A stretch of DNA of 64,000 nucleotides from an uncultured Muribaculaceae bacterium. Lineage in GTDB: Bacteria > Bacteroidota > Bacteroidia > Bacteroidales > Muribaculaceae. The translations under genes and the position numbers were made by a program. Location: contig CAJTQV010000006.1 in NCBI GenBank assembly GCA_910578385.1, positions 62,001 through 126,000 on the forward strand. Reading direction: 5' to 3'. The notes under the pieces were generated by a model that did not search any database, was not told the origin of the DNA, and worked only from the letters and a program-made list of their open reading frames with translations. Below are positions 7,463 through 17,038 of this stretch, piece after piece (position 1 is the stretch's first letter; each line of letters starts with the position of its first letter).

Positions 7463-8398
7463 GTTGAGTGCGTTCCGGAGCAGCCCCTCGCGCTTGGCGC
7501 GTTTCAGGCAGCTCCCTTTCAGCCGCGCCGACAGCGCGGCCGCTTCGCTGTGAATGATATCCCCGGCCGTCAGGCCGATTACCCCGTCGGACACCGCCGG
7601 CAAGTTTCTTGCCACGGTGCCCGGCTTTCTGTTATGCGGGCACGCCGCGATGCACCTGTCACACCCGAACAGGGTGCTCCTCCCTGCTGCTGTCCCCATT
7701 GCCGCTTTCTGGCGCTCCTCCGTCCAGTCTCCTCTGTGCTCAATAGTCAGATAACTCAGGCATATCCCGCAGTCAAGGGTGCTATTCTCCTTCAAAGCCC
7801 CGGTCGGACAGGCCGCGCGGCATCGCCCGCACTTACCGCAGTCTCCGCCAAGCGGCTCGTCCGCCTCCAAGTCCAATGTCGTCACAATCTCCGCCAGGAA
7901 CACCTCACTCCCCACACCGGGCACTATCACAGCCCCGTTCTCCCCGAGTATCCCGACCCTGGCCATCACCGCCCAGTACCGCTCCATAATCGGTGCTGAA
8001 TCCACGCATATACGCCAGTCGCGACCCTCTTCCCCCAACAACTCTCCTACGCCAGACATCCTGATATTCCGCTTTATCCAGTCATGATAGTCGGGCAGCA
8101 GTGCATAGGCGGAGATACGTGGCAACTCCGGGTCGCGCACCCTCCCGGTGCGGTAGCTGAACGCCATGCACACCACGCTCCGCGCCCCCTCAAGCAGAAG
8201 GCGCGGGTCTCGTCTTATTTCCAAGTGATTGTGCATGTATGCCATTCCGGCCGCTCCTCCCGAGCTGAGCCACGCGGCATAGGTCTCCACAGCCCTCTCC
8301 TCGACCTCTTCGGCGCGGGCAACCCCCACAGCAACAGCCCCGGCCTCTCTGAGTGCAGACTTTATTTCCTCCCGAAGTCGGCCGGAATCTCTCCCCAT
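7442..8398 (-). CDS. queG: Epoxyqueuosine reductase
   Basis: QueG reduces epoxyqueuosine in tRNA to queuosine, using cobalamin and two [4Fe-4S] clusters. The cluster ligands are visible: CGKCGRCRAACPTGAL (about residues 186-201) and the split set CGICLSYLTIEHRG and FGCDRCIAACPHN (to about residue 255). At 318 residues it has normal length, although the C-terminal HEAT-like region of some relatives is absent. The start at 8398 lies 37 bp inside the upstream RNase H gene, so the two are coupled. Confidence 0.93.
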   Translation of the reverse strand: MGRDSGRLREEIKSALREAGAVAVGVARAEEVEERAVETYAAWLSSGGAAGMAYMHNHLEIRRDPRLLLEGARSVVCMAFSYRTGRVRDPELPRISAYALLPDYHDWIKRNIRMSGVGELLGEEGRDWRICVDSAPIMERYWAVMARVGILGENGAVIVPGVGSEVFLAEIVTTLDLEADEPLGGDCGKCGRCRAACPTGALKENSTLDCGICLSYLTIEHRGDWTEERQKAAMGTAAGRSTLFGCDRCIAACPHNRKPGTVARNLPAVSDGVIGLTAGDIIHSEAAALSARLKGSCLKRAKREGLLRNALNLHLGGS

Positions 8399-9018
8399 CT
8401 GTCAGTGTCCCATTTACGTATTTTCACATCATAAGAATGCGAGTTCAGCCACGACAGAGCACGCTCCATCAGCTGGAAGCTCTTCTCCGTCTTCGGATTA
8501 CGCGCCAACTGAGTCTTCACCTTACGGTTGCGCACCCAGGCCATGCCGGTCACGGAGTCGCTGTATATCGTATGCTTCTCCCCACGGCTGTACATCAGCG
8601 ACAGCGCATGGACAATCGCTAAGAACTCCCCGATGTTATTGGTAGACTGCTCGAACGGCCCCACATGAAAGATTTCGCGCCCCGACATCAGCTCGACGCC
8701 ACGGTACTCCATCTTGCCTGGATTTCCGGCGCAGGCGGCATCCACTGCCCAACCGTTCAGGTCAATCTCCGGATTGCTCATATAGTCAGGCTTGCCATCT
8801 GCGGGCATATTCTGACGCTGCGCGTCGAGCAGCAGACCACCCAGCTCACGCCCCTCGGCGCGTGCCGTACCCTGCCTGAACGCCTCGGCTGCCGCCGCCG
8901 CACTCGTATAGCTCTTGAACGAAGCCCCCGGAAAGTCATCAACCTGCTCCAGCGCATCCTGAAGGTCATCATAAACCCCCGGCACCCGCCCCGTCCAAAC
9001 CACATAATACTTCTTCAT
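8362..9018 (-). CDS. rnhA: Ribonuclease H1 with N-terminal viroplasmin-type RNA:DNA-hybrid-binding domain
   Basis: A two-domain RNase H1. Residues 1-50 (MKKYYVVWTGRVPGVY ... SFKSYTSAAAAAEAF) match the caulimovirus-viroplasmin / hybrid-binding domain. Residues about 83-218 are the nuclease: the metal-binding acids are D in VDAACAGNPG, E in NNIGEFLAIVHAL, D in IYSDSVTGMAWV, and D in WDTDRWGEIPADFGRK. It removes RNA from RNA:DNA hybrids. The window also has RNase HII (rnhB) at 52.3 kb. The 3' end overlaps queG. Confidence 0.88.
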   Translation of the reverse strand: MKKYYVVWTGRVPGVYDDLQDALEQVDDFPGASFKSYTSAAAAAEAFRQGTARAEGRELGGLLLDAQRQNMPADGKPDYMSNPEIDLNGWAVDAACAGNPGKMEYRGVELMSGREIFHVGPFEQSTNNIGEFLAIVHALSLMYSRGEKHTIYSDSVTGMAWVRNRKVKTQLARNPKTEKSFQLMERALSWLNSHSYDVKIRKWDTDRWGEIPADFGRK

Positions 9019-9081
9019 ACCTCCCTGATTATCTTAGTCCAAATCCCCTGCTCCTCCCCCCGGTTCCCATTCCCCAAGTCC

Positions 9082-9115
9082 TATTTGTCCCGGTGCAGAG
9101 CTTCAGCTCCCTCAC
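9082..9115 (+). repeat. Family C hairpin repeat
   Basis: TATTTGTCCCGGTGC followed by AGAGCTTCAGCTCC, in the 107-bp gap between pdxB and rnhA. Confidence 0.7.
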
Positions 9116-9125
9116 CTCCGTTCTC

Positions 9126-10220
9126 TCAGCGGGGTTCGTCGCGGTAACAATAGTCGCGTCGCAGCCTGTCAAACTCCGCCGGAGCCTTCTTCAATGCCTC
9201 GCTGTCAACAGTCGGGTCATAAGAGCCGATAATCATCTCAGCCGTTATCCCCGGAGTGCCCGTATAGACCGGTTCCAGCCCGTTTTTGTCAACTGTCACC
9301 CCGAATTCACGCTCCACGGCTTCAATAGCCATGCGTGTGGCGCGTTCCTTGCCCTGCCGTGAGTATCCGGCTATGTGGAACGTTCCGAAGTCCACAGCGG
9401 CCAAAATTTCCTCGTCAACCTTCGGCTCACCCTCCCACGTGTCAATCACGGTGCGGATGCGCCCCGAAAGCACATGAGGCCTAAGGGCGGCGAAATCCAC
9501 CACAGGCCCCCGGGCCGCATTCACAAGAATCTTGCCGTCGCCTATAAGCTCCAGCTCCTTCTCCCCGATAAGATGATAAGACGGATATTTACCGTCACGA
9601 GTCAGAGGCGTATGCAACGTCACCGCGTCACTCCTCCGCAGCAACTCATCGAGCGGCACATACTCCACCACACCCTGCCAGCTGTCTATATTCCCCCCTT
9701 TACTATTTACCTCCCCATGGTTGCTGTTGCTTATATCTCCCCCCTTCTGAGTGGTTCCGGTTTCTTTCGCTGTCATCGCCTCCTCTTTCGGCGGGTCGCT
9801 TACGAGCATCTTGACGCCCAATTGCCGTCCCCAGTCAAATACCACCGAGCCGACATTGCCGCACCCCACTATTCCGAGAGTGTCCCGTTTCGGGTCAAAC
9901 CCCATCCGCAGTAGTGCGGACCATACATACTGTGCCACACCCGGAGCATTGCACCCCGGAGCGTTACTCACCTTTATGCCGGCGGCCGCGCACCATGGCA
10001 GGTCAATCTGGTCCATGCCGATTGTGGCAGTAGCCACAAGCCGCACCTTGGAGCCGCCCAACAGAGCCTCGTCACACCGCGTCCGCGTCCGTATCACAAC
10101 CGCGTCAGCATCCCTGACCACCTCCGGCGTAAACCCGAACTGATCCACATAAACCACCTCGGCGACCTCCTCCAGCCGCCCCCTCAGAAAAGGTATATTA
10201 TCGTCAGCAATGATTTTCAT
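9126..10220 (-). CDS. pdxB: Erythronate-4-phosphate dehydrogenase
   Basis: PdxB oxidises 4-phosphoerythronate in pyridoxal-5'-phosphate synthesis. It is a D-2-hydroxyacid dehydrogenase: the substrate-binding part begins MKIIADDNIPFLRGRLE, the NAD-binding motif is GIVGCGNVGSVV (about 117-128), and the later strands DAVTLHTPLT and ILVNAARGPVVD follow. Catalytic Arg, Glu and His lie in the NAARGPVVD, DTWEGEP and FHIAGYS segments. About 30 Gly/Asn/Lys-rich residues (from MTAKETG to NIDSWQG) are inserted between the NAD fold's first strand set and the VPLDELL strand, another in-frame insertion in a housekeeping enzyme. Confidence 0.9.
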   Translation of the reverse strand: MKIIADDNIPFLRGRLEEVAEVVYVDQFGFTPEVVRDADAVVIRTRTRCDEALLGGSKVRLVATATIGMDQIDLPWCAAAGIKVSNAPGCNAPGVAQYVWSALLRMGFDPKRDTLGIVGCGNVGSVVFDWGRQLGVKMLVSDPPKEEAMTAKETGTTQKGGDISNSNHGEVNSKGGNIDSWQGVVEYVPLDELLRRSDAVTLHTPLTRDGKYPSYHLIGEKELELIGDGKILVNAARGPVVDFAALRPHVLSGRIRTVIDTWEGEPKVDEEILAAVDFGTFHIAGYSRQGKERATRMAIEAVEREFGVTVDKNGLEPVYTGTPGITAEMIIGSYDPTVDSEALKKAPAEFDRLRRDYCYRDEPR

Positions 10221-10254
10221 ATCTCAATCTTTATCAACCCCTTCCCCGTTACTT

Positions 10255-10340
10255 TCCTCAATTTTTCCTGAGTTTCTCCTCAGCTTTTACTGAATCTTTC
10301 CTCAGCTTTTACTGAAATTTTCCTGAGTTTTTCCTCAGTC
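10255..10340. repeat. Tandem TTTTCCTGAGTT / CCTCAGCTTTTACTGAA repeat
   Basis: Three to four degenerate copies of a unit of about 27 bp in the pdxB upstream gap. CTGAG and CTCAG alternate, so each pair can form a small hairpin. The rest of the 271-bp gap is the family A copy at 10346 and a pyrimidine-rich stretch. Confidence 0.65.
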
Positions 10341-10345
10341 CCTGT

Positions 10346-10389
10346 GGCGGGCTTGGCCCGCCGGGTGTGGCGCGACCACCGTCGCGCAC
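10346..10389 (+). repeat. Family A repeat, copy 3
   Basis: Same double hairpin as copy 2, lying downstream of the membrane-protein gene at 10492. Confidence 0.85.
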
Positions 10390-10491
10390 CGAGTCCCCGT
10401 CTCCCCCGTGTGGCGCCCTGTCTCCAGTCCCCGTCGCCCCCTGCCTCTCTGTCGAGTGGAGAAAGCCTGCGGGCTTTCTCGTCCCCCTCCC

Positions 10492-11460
10492 TCAGATCAC
10501 CATCATCACGAACCCGGCCACATACAGCCCCGACAGTCCCAGCACCCAAATCCACCCCTTGTGGATATTCCACAGCGCGAACAGATTCCCCAACTGTACC
10601 GCAGTGATCATATATATAGTGGTCATATACGCCACCATATTGTTGAAGTCAATCAGCATACAGACAGCCGAAACCAGCCCTAACACATTTATAACCATAT
10701 TGTACAGCCGTCTCTGCGTGTTTCCTGCATATAGCTTAACCCCGTTGTTGAGTGCCAATATCAGTCCCACCACAACGGTAACGGCCACATTGAGCAACCC
10801 GAAGAAGAGTCCGCTCTTGGTGTCATAACCGTCAAACAGATTCGTGAATGTCGGCATCGTGAACTGCGACAACGGCACAATCCCGAGTCCAACCGCAATC
10901 CAGTACGGCGCGGCTACACCCATCAGAAAGGCCACCAGCCCCTTGAAGTTGAAGCATTTCAGCAGTATTGCCCCGACCAGATACACAGGCATCATGAAGA
11001 TGAACGCATATTGTATCATCGAGCCGAGTGCCAATATCGTGGCTATCGCGAACAGCTCCTGCGAAGAGTTCCGCTTCCTGTAGCATCCGAACAGCACCAC
11101 AAGACATATCAGGTTCGCAAGTGCCATAAGGGTCGATGACGACAGCATTCCCGAAACCCATGTGTTCGAGGCCGCCATTATCACGAACATACCGGTCAGC
11201 ACCGTGTCCGATCCCTGCACGAACGTGAACTCCTTGTTCACGAAGTAGAGTGTGCTGGCCGTAGCCACAAGCAGTCCGAGATTAAGTATCCATCCCCACA
11301 GCGGGGTCATCCCCCATCCGTTGGGCGACGGCAGACAGATTCCCATACTGCCTGTAAGTGTATTCGGGGCATCTATGAAAAACGCCACCGCAGCCATAGC
11401 CAGCGAGGCTATGGCCGCGAGTGTCATTCCTTCTTTCCCCATCACATGCCGGTGCACCAT
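10492..11460 (-). CDS. Polytopic membrane protein of unknown function
   Basis: A 322-residue integral membrane protein with about eight to nine hydrophobic segments, starting with TLAAIASLAMAAVAFFID and ending with GWIWVLGLSGLYVAGFVMMVI. No transporter or enzyme motif is seen. It starts directly after the rlmL stop (3 bp gap) or a few codons later (ATGs at 11442 and 11427), so it is in the same transcript as rlmL. It resembles the unnamed DUF6427-like membrane proteins of Bacteroidetes only in general character; I would not assign a function. Confidence 0.6.
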   Translation of the reverse strand: MVHRHVMGKEGMTLAAIASLAMAAVAFFIDAPNTLTGSMGICLPSPNGWGMTPLWGWILNLGLLVATASTLYFVNKEFTFVQGSDTVLTGMFVIMAASNTWVSGMLSSSTLMALANLICLVVLFGCYRKRNSSQELFAIATILALGSMIQYAFIFMMPVYLVGAILLKCFNFKGLVAFLMGVAAPYWIAVGLGIVPLSQFTMPTFTNLFDGYDTKSGLFFGLLNVAVTVVVGLILALNNGVKLYAGNTQRRLYNMVINVLGLVSAVCMLIDFNNMVAYMTTIYMITAVQLGNLFALWNIHKGWIWVLGLSGLYVAGFVMMVI

Positions 11461-11463
11461 ACG

Positions 11464-13158
11464 CTATTCGTCCTCGCTCTCTTTACCTTTGCGTTTACGG
11501 AAGTACACGGGGTTGATCACCTGGCTCTTCTCCGCGCTGATGCTCGGGCCTTTGGAGTTTACGGTCACGCCCTTGCTGCGGCGGTCATCACGCTTGAACG
11601 GCTTGCGGTCGTCGCGTCCGTAGGGCTTGCGGTCATCACGGCGGTCATCGCGCTTGAACGGCTTGCGGTCGTCACGGCGGTCGTCACGCTTGAACGGTTT
11701 ACGGTCATCCCTGCGGTCGTCGCGGTTGAACGGCTTGCGGTCATCACGGCGGTCGTCGCGCTTGAAGGGTTTACGCTCCTCGCGGTCGTATGAGTGCCCC
11801 TCCTCGCGGTCATAAGGTTTGCGGTCGTCGCGGCTGAAATTCTTCTTGTTGTCGCGGCGTTCGTCGCGGTGGTAAGGCTTCGGCTTGCGGTCATGCTGCC
11901 CGTATTTGCGGGTCTCGCTCTTCCACTCGTCGTCGCTCATGCGCTTCATCTTGCGCGGCCCACGTGTGGAAGTGTCTTCGTCATCAAAGCCTTTCACGCG
12001 TCCACCCTCGCTGCGGAAGTCGGAATAGCGTCCGTCGAAGAGCACATATTCGCGCAGCGTGCATTCCAGACTGCCGTTGAGCATCGGGATCTTCATCGAC
12101 GGCTTGAGTCCGATATTGTCGAAATCCTCGTCGTTAAGGCCGATAATCCAGGCGTGCCATCCGGGGAAGTTGCGTTTCAGGTTCGTGCCGATTCCACGGT
12201 ACAGTTCCTCCATGTCTTCCGGTTTCAGACGGCGGCCGTAGGGCGGGTTCATAACCATGATTCCCGGTTCCGGATTGTCTATCCAGTCGCTCATCGGTCG
12301 GCAGCTCAGCTCAATCATGTCGTCAACCTGCGCCGACTTGATGTTCTTGCGGGCAATCATAACCGCTTCGGGGTCGATGTCGCCGCCATATATTTTATAT
12401 CCGAACTCGCGTTCCGCGCTGTCGTCGTTATAGAGTGTCTCGAACAGCTCGTTGTCGAAATCGGGCCATTTCTCGAATGCGAAGCCTTGGCGGTATATAC
12501 CCGGGTTGATGTTGGCAGCGATCAGGGCGGCTTCGATCAGGAATGTTCCTGAACCGCACATCGGGTCGGCGAAGTTGCTGTCTCCGCGCCATCCGGTCTT
12601 CATGATGATACCGGCGGCAAGCACCTCGTTGATCGGGGCCTCGGTCTGTTCGTCGCGGTAGCCGCGCTTGGAGAGCGGTTCGCCGCTTGAGTCGAGCGAG
12701 ATGGTCACGCGGTTGCTGTCGATGTGTACGTTGAGCAGCAGGTCAGCACCCGTCACGCGTACCGACGGACGTTCACCGCCGAGATCACGGAAGTGGTCCA
12801 CGATACCGTCCTTGACCCTGTAGGTCACGAATTTGGAGTGAGGGAAGTCCTCGCTGTTCACCGTCGAGTCTATGGCGAATGTGCTCTCCGGAGTCATATA
12901 CTTGCTCCAGTCGATGTCACGCACCATGTCGTAAAGCTCATCAGGATTGTAGGCGGTGAATTTTTCAATCGGTTTGAGGATCCTCAGGGCTGTGCGGCAG
13001 CAGAGGTTCGCTTTGTACATCAGTTCAAGGTCTCCCTCGAAACTCACCATGCGGCGACCCATCTCCACGTTCTCTGCCCCTAACGAGATGAGCTCGTCGC
13101 GGAGCACGTCTTCAAGACCCTGAAAGGTCTTCGCCACCATTGAAAATCTGTTTTCCAT
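11464..13158 (-). CDS. rlmL: THUMP-domain 23S rRNA N2-guanine methyltransferase (RlmL-like)
   Basis: An S-adenosylmethionine-dependent rRNA methyltransferase. An N-terminal THUMP-type RNA-binding region is followed by the methyltransferase core: ADPMCGSGTFLIEAA (about residue 200) is the SAM-binding strand and VMNPPYGRRL (about 302) the NPPY catalytic motif. The fused RlmK domain of gamma-proteobacteria is absent. The last 150 residues are a disordered basic/acidic tail with many RDDRKPFKRDD units (about 11 residues), probably RNA-interacting. Start at 13158 gives MENRFSMVAKTFQGLE; 13140 is an alternative. Confidence 0.85.
   Translation of the reverse strand: MENRFSMVAKTFQGLEDVLRDELISLGAENVEMGRRMVSFEGDLELMYKANLCCRTALRILKPIEKFTAYNPDELYDMVRDIDWSKYMTPESTFAIDSTVNSEDFPHSKFVTYRVKDGIVDHFRDLGGERPSVRVTGADLLLNVHIDSNRVTISLDSSGEPLSKRGYRDEQTEAPINEVLAAGIIMKTGWRGDSNFADPMCGSGTFLIEAALIAANINPGIYRQGFAFEKWPDFDNELFETLYNDDSAEREFGYKIYGGDIDPEAVMIARKNIKSAQVDDMIELSCRPMSDWIDNPEPGIMVMNPPYGRRLKPEDMEELYRGIGTNLKRNFPGWHAWIIGLNDEDFDNIGLKPSMKIPMLNGSLECTLREYVLFDGRYSDFRSEGGRVKGFDDEDTSTRGPRKMKRMSDDEWKSETRKYGQHDRKPKPYHRDERRDNKKNFSRDDRKPYDREEGHSYDREERKPFKRDDRRDDRKPFNRDDRRDDRKPFKRDDRRDDRKPFKRDDRRDDRKPYGRDDRKPFKRDDRRSKGVTVNSKGPSISAEKSQVINPVYFRKRKGKESEDE
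11585..11850. repeat. 33-36 bp coding tandem repeat in the rlmL tail
   Basis: Six or so copies of a unit with CGGTCGTCGCG and TTGAACGGCTTGCGGTC, encoding DDRKPFKRDDRR. The unit is a multiple of three and copy number can change without frameshift. Confidence 0.8.
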
Positions 13159-13243
13159 ATCTTGGAAATTCTCTTCTATCTGTTTTATTTTGTTTATGTT
13201 TGTTTCGTTTCGTAAGCCGTTGTCACCGGCTGTCATCCCGCTC

Positions 13244-14611
13244 TCAGAAGCCGCCGAAGGTTATCTGGTTACCACCACGGTGCTCCTCATCCTGCTGCGG
13301 CCGGGGACGCGGCGCAGGTTTCTCCCCTACGCTGAAGTCGGGCATCTCCGACAGACGGCGAAGCTCCTCGCGCACCTGCTGCGGACGGTTGTAGGTCGGG
13401 GTGCGCTCCAAGAGTGCTATAACCTCGTGGTCGTCAAATTGCGTGGGCTTGAGCACTGCGTATTTGAGCCGGGCTGTCTCGCGCTCCTGCTCCTTCAGCT
13501 TGTCCTTGCCGTAGATGTCGGCTATCTGTTTCTCCTCCTCGCGCTCTTTCTTTGTCGGCTCGACTGGTTCTGGGTTCTTGATGACGATTGTCTCGTCATC
13601 CCCCTCTTTGATTGTCACGTTGAAGCCTGAGGCGAGCACGGTGATTTTCACCTTGTCGCCCATGGTCGGATCGTCGCCTATACCCCATTTCACATCTATG
13701 CTTGAAGGGAGTTTTGATGTGAAGCTCGTGATTTCGGCAATCTCCTCTGAACGGATCGGGTTCTCGGAGTCTTTGGCACACATGAATTTGAACAGCAGCC
13801 TTTTAGAGGTATTGATGTCGTGACGTTTCAGCAGTGGCGAGTGCAATGCCTTGTTGAGAGCGTCGGTTATGCGGTGCTCCCCTTCTCCGACGGCTGTCGA
13901 GATGATGGCCGCGCCGCTGTCCTTGAGCGTGGTCTTGACATCCTGGAAGTCGACGTTCACATAGCATTGCTCGGAGATTATCTCCGAGATACTGCGTGCC
14001 GCGTTGGCAAGTGTGTCGTCGGCTTTGCTGAATGCGTTGAAGAAGTTGAAGTCCTTGTACAGCTCTATGATGTTCTCGTTGTTGATTATCAGCAGAGCGT
14101 CTGTGTATTTACGCATCTCCTCGGCTCCGGCGAGTGCCTTGAGTATCTTCTTCTTGCCCTCGAACATAAAGGGAACAGTCACGATACCTATGGTCAGCAT
14201 CCCCGCCTCTTTGGCTTCGCGTGCCACTACCGGAGCTGCGCCGGTACCGGTACCTCCACCCATGCCGGCGGTGATGAACACCATCTCAGTCTCGTCGGTG
14301 AAAAGGGAACGTATGTCTTCCACGCTTGCCTCGGCACACTGACGGCCGACCTCCGGAACATTTCCCGCACCGCCTCCTTTGGTAATCTCCCAGCCTAACA
14401 GCAGCTGGTTGGGAACGGGTGACATCTTAAGGGCCTGCTTGTCGGTATTGCATACCACAAACTTGATCAGCGGAATATTCTGCTGATACATGTAGTTCAC
14501 GGCGTTACCGCCACCGCCTCCGACTCCGATCACCTTGATGATGGCGCCGTCGGTCTCCTCTTCTCCGAAGTTCGATGCGTCTGTTATGTCGCGGTATATA
14601 TCTTGATTCAT
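13244..14611 (-). CDS. ftsZ: Cell division protein FtsZ
   Basis: Tubulin-like GTPase that forms the Z ring. The glycine-rich loop is at residues 29-36, the tubulin signature GMGGGTGTGAAP at 116-127, and the T7 loop region NVDFQDVKTTL near 215. The globular domain ends near residue 335; a linker of about 100 residues rich in Lys/Glu follows, ending in a short conserved tail, ITFGGF. Normal length for Bacteroidetes (455). It is the last dcw gene before rlmL and lies 47 bp downstream of ftsA. Confidence 0.97.
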   Translation of the reverse strand: MNQDIYRDITDASNFGEEETDGAIIKVIGVGGGGGNAVNYMYQQNIPLIKFVVCNTDKQALKMSPVPNQLLLGWEITKGGGAGNVPEVGRQCAEASVEDIRSLFTDETEMVFITAGMGGGTGTGAAPVVAREAKEAGMLTIGIVTVPFMFEGKKKILKALAGAEEMRKYTDALLIINNENIIELYKDFNFFNAFSKADDTLANAARSISEIISEQCYVNVDFQDVKTTLKDSGAAIISTAVGEGEHRITDALNKALHSPLLKRHDINTSKRLLFKFMCAKDSENPIRSEEIAEITSFTSKLPSSIDVKWGIGDDPTMGDKVKITVLASGFNVTIKEGDDETIVIKNPEPVEPTKKEREEEKQIADIYGKDKLKEQERETARLKYAVLKPTQFDDHEVIALLERTPTYNRPQQVREELRRLSEMPDFSVGEKPAPRPRPQQDEEHRGGNQITFGGF

Positions 14612-14658
14612 TGCTTCTTCAGTTTTGGGATTGTTCTGTGTGTGCGGGTTGGAATCTC

Positions 14659-15993
14659 TTATTCGAGCAGGTCGGAGTCATCTTCATCCGATTTGAACAT
14701 ATCGGAGATTCTTTTCGAGAACTTGCCCCACAGTTTGGAGCCTTTTTCTTTGTGCTGTCTCTCTTTCCTGCGCTCCTCTTCCCGCTCCTCAGTATCTTCG
14801 TAACCCTCGCCTGTCACGGGCAGTTCCTCGGCTTTCGGAATTTCAAGACATTCATCGTCCGAGTCGCTCGCTCCGCTGTAGAGCACGCTCGAGACCTGAA
14901 GTATATCCGATGCAGGAGTCTTCATATCCTCCAGCCTGATATAGTTCGGCAACTGTCCCCGGCGAACGGGAAGGTCTGTCTGGCGTCCCAACAGGTCTAT
15001 CATGCCGTTCAGGTTCATGCCACCTCCTATGCAGATTAGTCCGCCCGGCATGTCGTTGTCTTTCAGCCCGGCATATTTGATTTGCTCCACCACATTGGCC
15101 ACTATCTCTTCCGAGCGTGCCACTATCAGGTTGCTCACTTCCGACATCTTGATGCCGTTCATATTGAGCGCCGAGGGTGTCTCGCGTGGCATGGCGTTGC
15201 CCGATGTTATCTTTATGTCTTCCGCACGTTCCTCAAGCACGTTGAGTGTTGTGATGTCGCGGGTTATGTTGCGGCCTCCAAGCGGCAGCGTCGCGAAATA
15301 TTTCAGCGCGCCTCCCTTGTAGATTGATACTGTCGTTGTCTCCGCTCCCATGTCCACCAACATGCAGCCCAAACGTTTCTCTTCCGAGCTGAGTATTACC
15401 TGCGCGGTCGATAACGCGGTGACTACAAAGCCGTTTATGCGTATCCCTATCTTGTCGGCGATTGTGCGCTGAAGGTTGCGGCGAAGCTCCGGACGGCAGA
15501 CTATCAGGTCGTAGGTGGCGCGTATCTTGTTACCTATCGCGCCCTTGGGTGAGCGTGTCTCCTGCTTCCCTACAAGGTAGCTGCGGGGAATAGCGTCAAC
15601 CACCTCAAGCGACGAGTCGATTGCCGTCGCCAATGCCTGCTCGCGCAGACGGCGAAGTATGTCGTCGTTGATTTCAGTGTCGTCGGGCAGGTTGATCTCA
15701 ACCTCTGTGGTGATGCTGCGCAATGAACGCCCCGACAGACCGACATAGACTCCCGTTATCTCGCGCGGAGCGACTGCCGGCTCACGTTGCAGCCTGTCTA
15801 TCACCCTGTTTATCCTCATCGAGGTCTCCTCAAGGTTCTGGATTACGCCGTATCGCACGCTCTCCACCCCTTTCTCCTGCTTGGTCGCTATTATGTCGAG
15901 CCGCCCGTCAGCATACATCCTGCCTACGGCCGCCACTATCTTTGAGCTGCTTATCTCTATCGCAGCAACATATCTGTCGTCGTTCATATTCAC
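14659..15993 (-). CDS. ftsA: Cell division protein FtsA
   Basis: Actin-like protein tethering FtsZ to the membrane. The N-terminal YVAAIEISSSKIVAAVG strand, the SHS2 (1C) region with VYVGLSGRSLRSI, and LGCMLVDMGAETTTVSIYKGG (the phosphate-2 motif) are all present. A charged C-terminal region from about residue 395 ends in a basic/hydrophobic helix (KLWGKFSKRISDMFK), which fits the membrane-targeting amphipathic helix, followed by an acidic end. The ftsQ stop overlaps its ATG by 4 bp. Confidence 0.95.
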   Translation of the reverse strand: MNMNDDRYVAAIEISSSKIVAAVGRMYADGRLDIIATKQEKGVESVRYGVIQNLEETSMRINRVIDRLQREPAVAPREITGVYVGLSGRSLRSITTEVEINLPDDTEINDDILRRLREQALATAIDSSLEVVDAIPRSYLVGKQETRSPKGAIGNKIRATYDLIVCRPELRRNLQRTIADKIGIRINGFVVTALSTAQVILSSEEKRLGCMLVDMGAETTTVSIYKGGALKYFATLPLGGRNITRDITTLNVLEERAEDIKITSGNAMPRETPSALNMNGIKMSEVSNLIVARSEEIVANVVEQIKYAGLKDNDMPGGLICIGGGMNLNGMIDLLGRQTDLPVRRGQLPNYIRLEDMKTPASDILQVSSVLYSGASDSDDECLEIPKAEELPVTGEGYEDTEEREEERRKERQHKEKGSKLWGKFSKRISDMFKSDEDDSDLLE

Positions 15994-16940
15994 CCTAAAG
16001 GTTTTTTCTCGGTTTTTACTGGTGTCTCCGCCGTCGGCGTGTCACCGGTCTTTTTCTCCTTCTTCTCCCCTGTCGTCTCCTCCGGCTTCTGAGTGGTGGC
16101 GCCTGCCGCTGACGCATGGCTGTCGCCGACGTCGGGCAGTGTAGCCTCCTCAAGGTCTATATCCTCCACATATTCCTCGGCATGGTTCAGCCGTGTCTTG
16201 TCGCGGCGCGTAGCCACCACCTGACCCCTGAATTTCACCGAGATGGTGTCATATTCATTCCATCCCTTGTAGGGCATGACCTGACGGTAGAACAGCGTCA
16301 GGGCACGCTTCTTCTCGTCGAGACGGGTAGTGTCGCCGAAGTTGATGACATGTCCCCTTATTCTCGGAACAAGAATCAGGTTGTCTCTGTTCTCTGCGAC
16401 CACCATGCTCACCAATTCGCTGAGCATCGGGTCGGAGTTTATGTAGTTCACGAGGGGAAGCACTGACGAAGGCGGGAATTTGCGGCTGAAATTGCCGCTC
16501 ACCACCGGCACGTCGCTGTAGAACTCGGCGTTCGAGGCTATATGCTTACCGGCTTTGTTGATGTAGTAGGAATTGTCGGCGAAGAACACGCGCATCACCG
16601 GCACCAACGGTACTATCTTGATTATCAGCTTGCCGTGCGAAGAGATCATGCAGTGCACGCTCTCGAAATTGCTGTATCGTGCCAGATACCGCTCCACATC
16701 GACGGTGCTCAGCTGGTGCAGGGGCGTGCCGACTATCCGCTGAGGGTAGTCGCGGAGTTCTTCGGTCACTCCGTGACGTATCACGGAGTCCATCGCCGCC
16801 GAGCCGTCCACATGCACCTCTATGCCGGTGCATACGTGCAGGCTCGCCTCACGATGTGCCCATACGGTCATTCCCGCCGCGTAGCAGAGCAACATGGCGA
16901 AGATTACCCATTTCAATATCTTGCGTCCCTTTCCGGCCAA
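15990..16940 (-). CDS. ftsQ: Cell division protein FtsQ (DivIB)
   Basis: Bitopic division protein: a single N-terminal membrane segment (about residues 9-27) is followed by a periplasmic part with the beta-domain region QRIVGTPLHQLSTVDVERYLARYSNFESVHCMIS typical of FtsQ. It scaffolds FtsB/FtsL and FtsWI at the septum. The C-terminal 50 residues are Pro/Thr/Lys-rich and probably disordered. The 4-bp overlap with ftsA indicates tight coupling. Confidence 0.88.
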   Translation of the reverse strand: MAGKGRKILKWVIFAMLLCYAAGMTVWAHREASLHVCTGIEVHVDGSAAMDSVIRHGVTEELRDYPQRIVGTPLHQLSTVDVERYLARYSNFESVHCMISSHGKLIIKIVPLVPVMRVFFADNSYYINKAGKHIASNAEFYSDVPVVSGNFSRKFPPSSVLPLVNYINSDPMLSELVSMVVAENRDNLILVPRIRGHVINFGDTTRLDEKKRALTLFYRQVMPYKGWNEYDTISVKFRGQVVATRRDKTRLNHAEEYVEDIDLEEATLPDVGDSHASAAGATTQKPEETTGEKKEKKTGDTPTAETPVKTEKKPLG

Positions 16941-17038
16941 TTTCGTCCTCTTTTTTGTCGGGAGTATCCTCCCGTTTTGTTTTCAGGTTCCTACCTCGTT
17001 TTTTCGGTTGGTTTCTATACGGTTTTAACCGGTCGGCG

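Noticed and set aside
11565..11894. Thr/Ala-rich reading frames antisense or out of frame to rlmL
   Set aside because: They are shadows of the RDDRKPF coding repeat.
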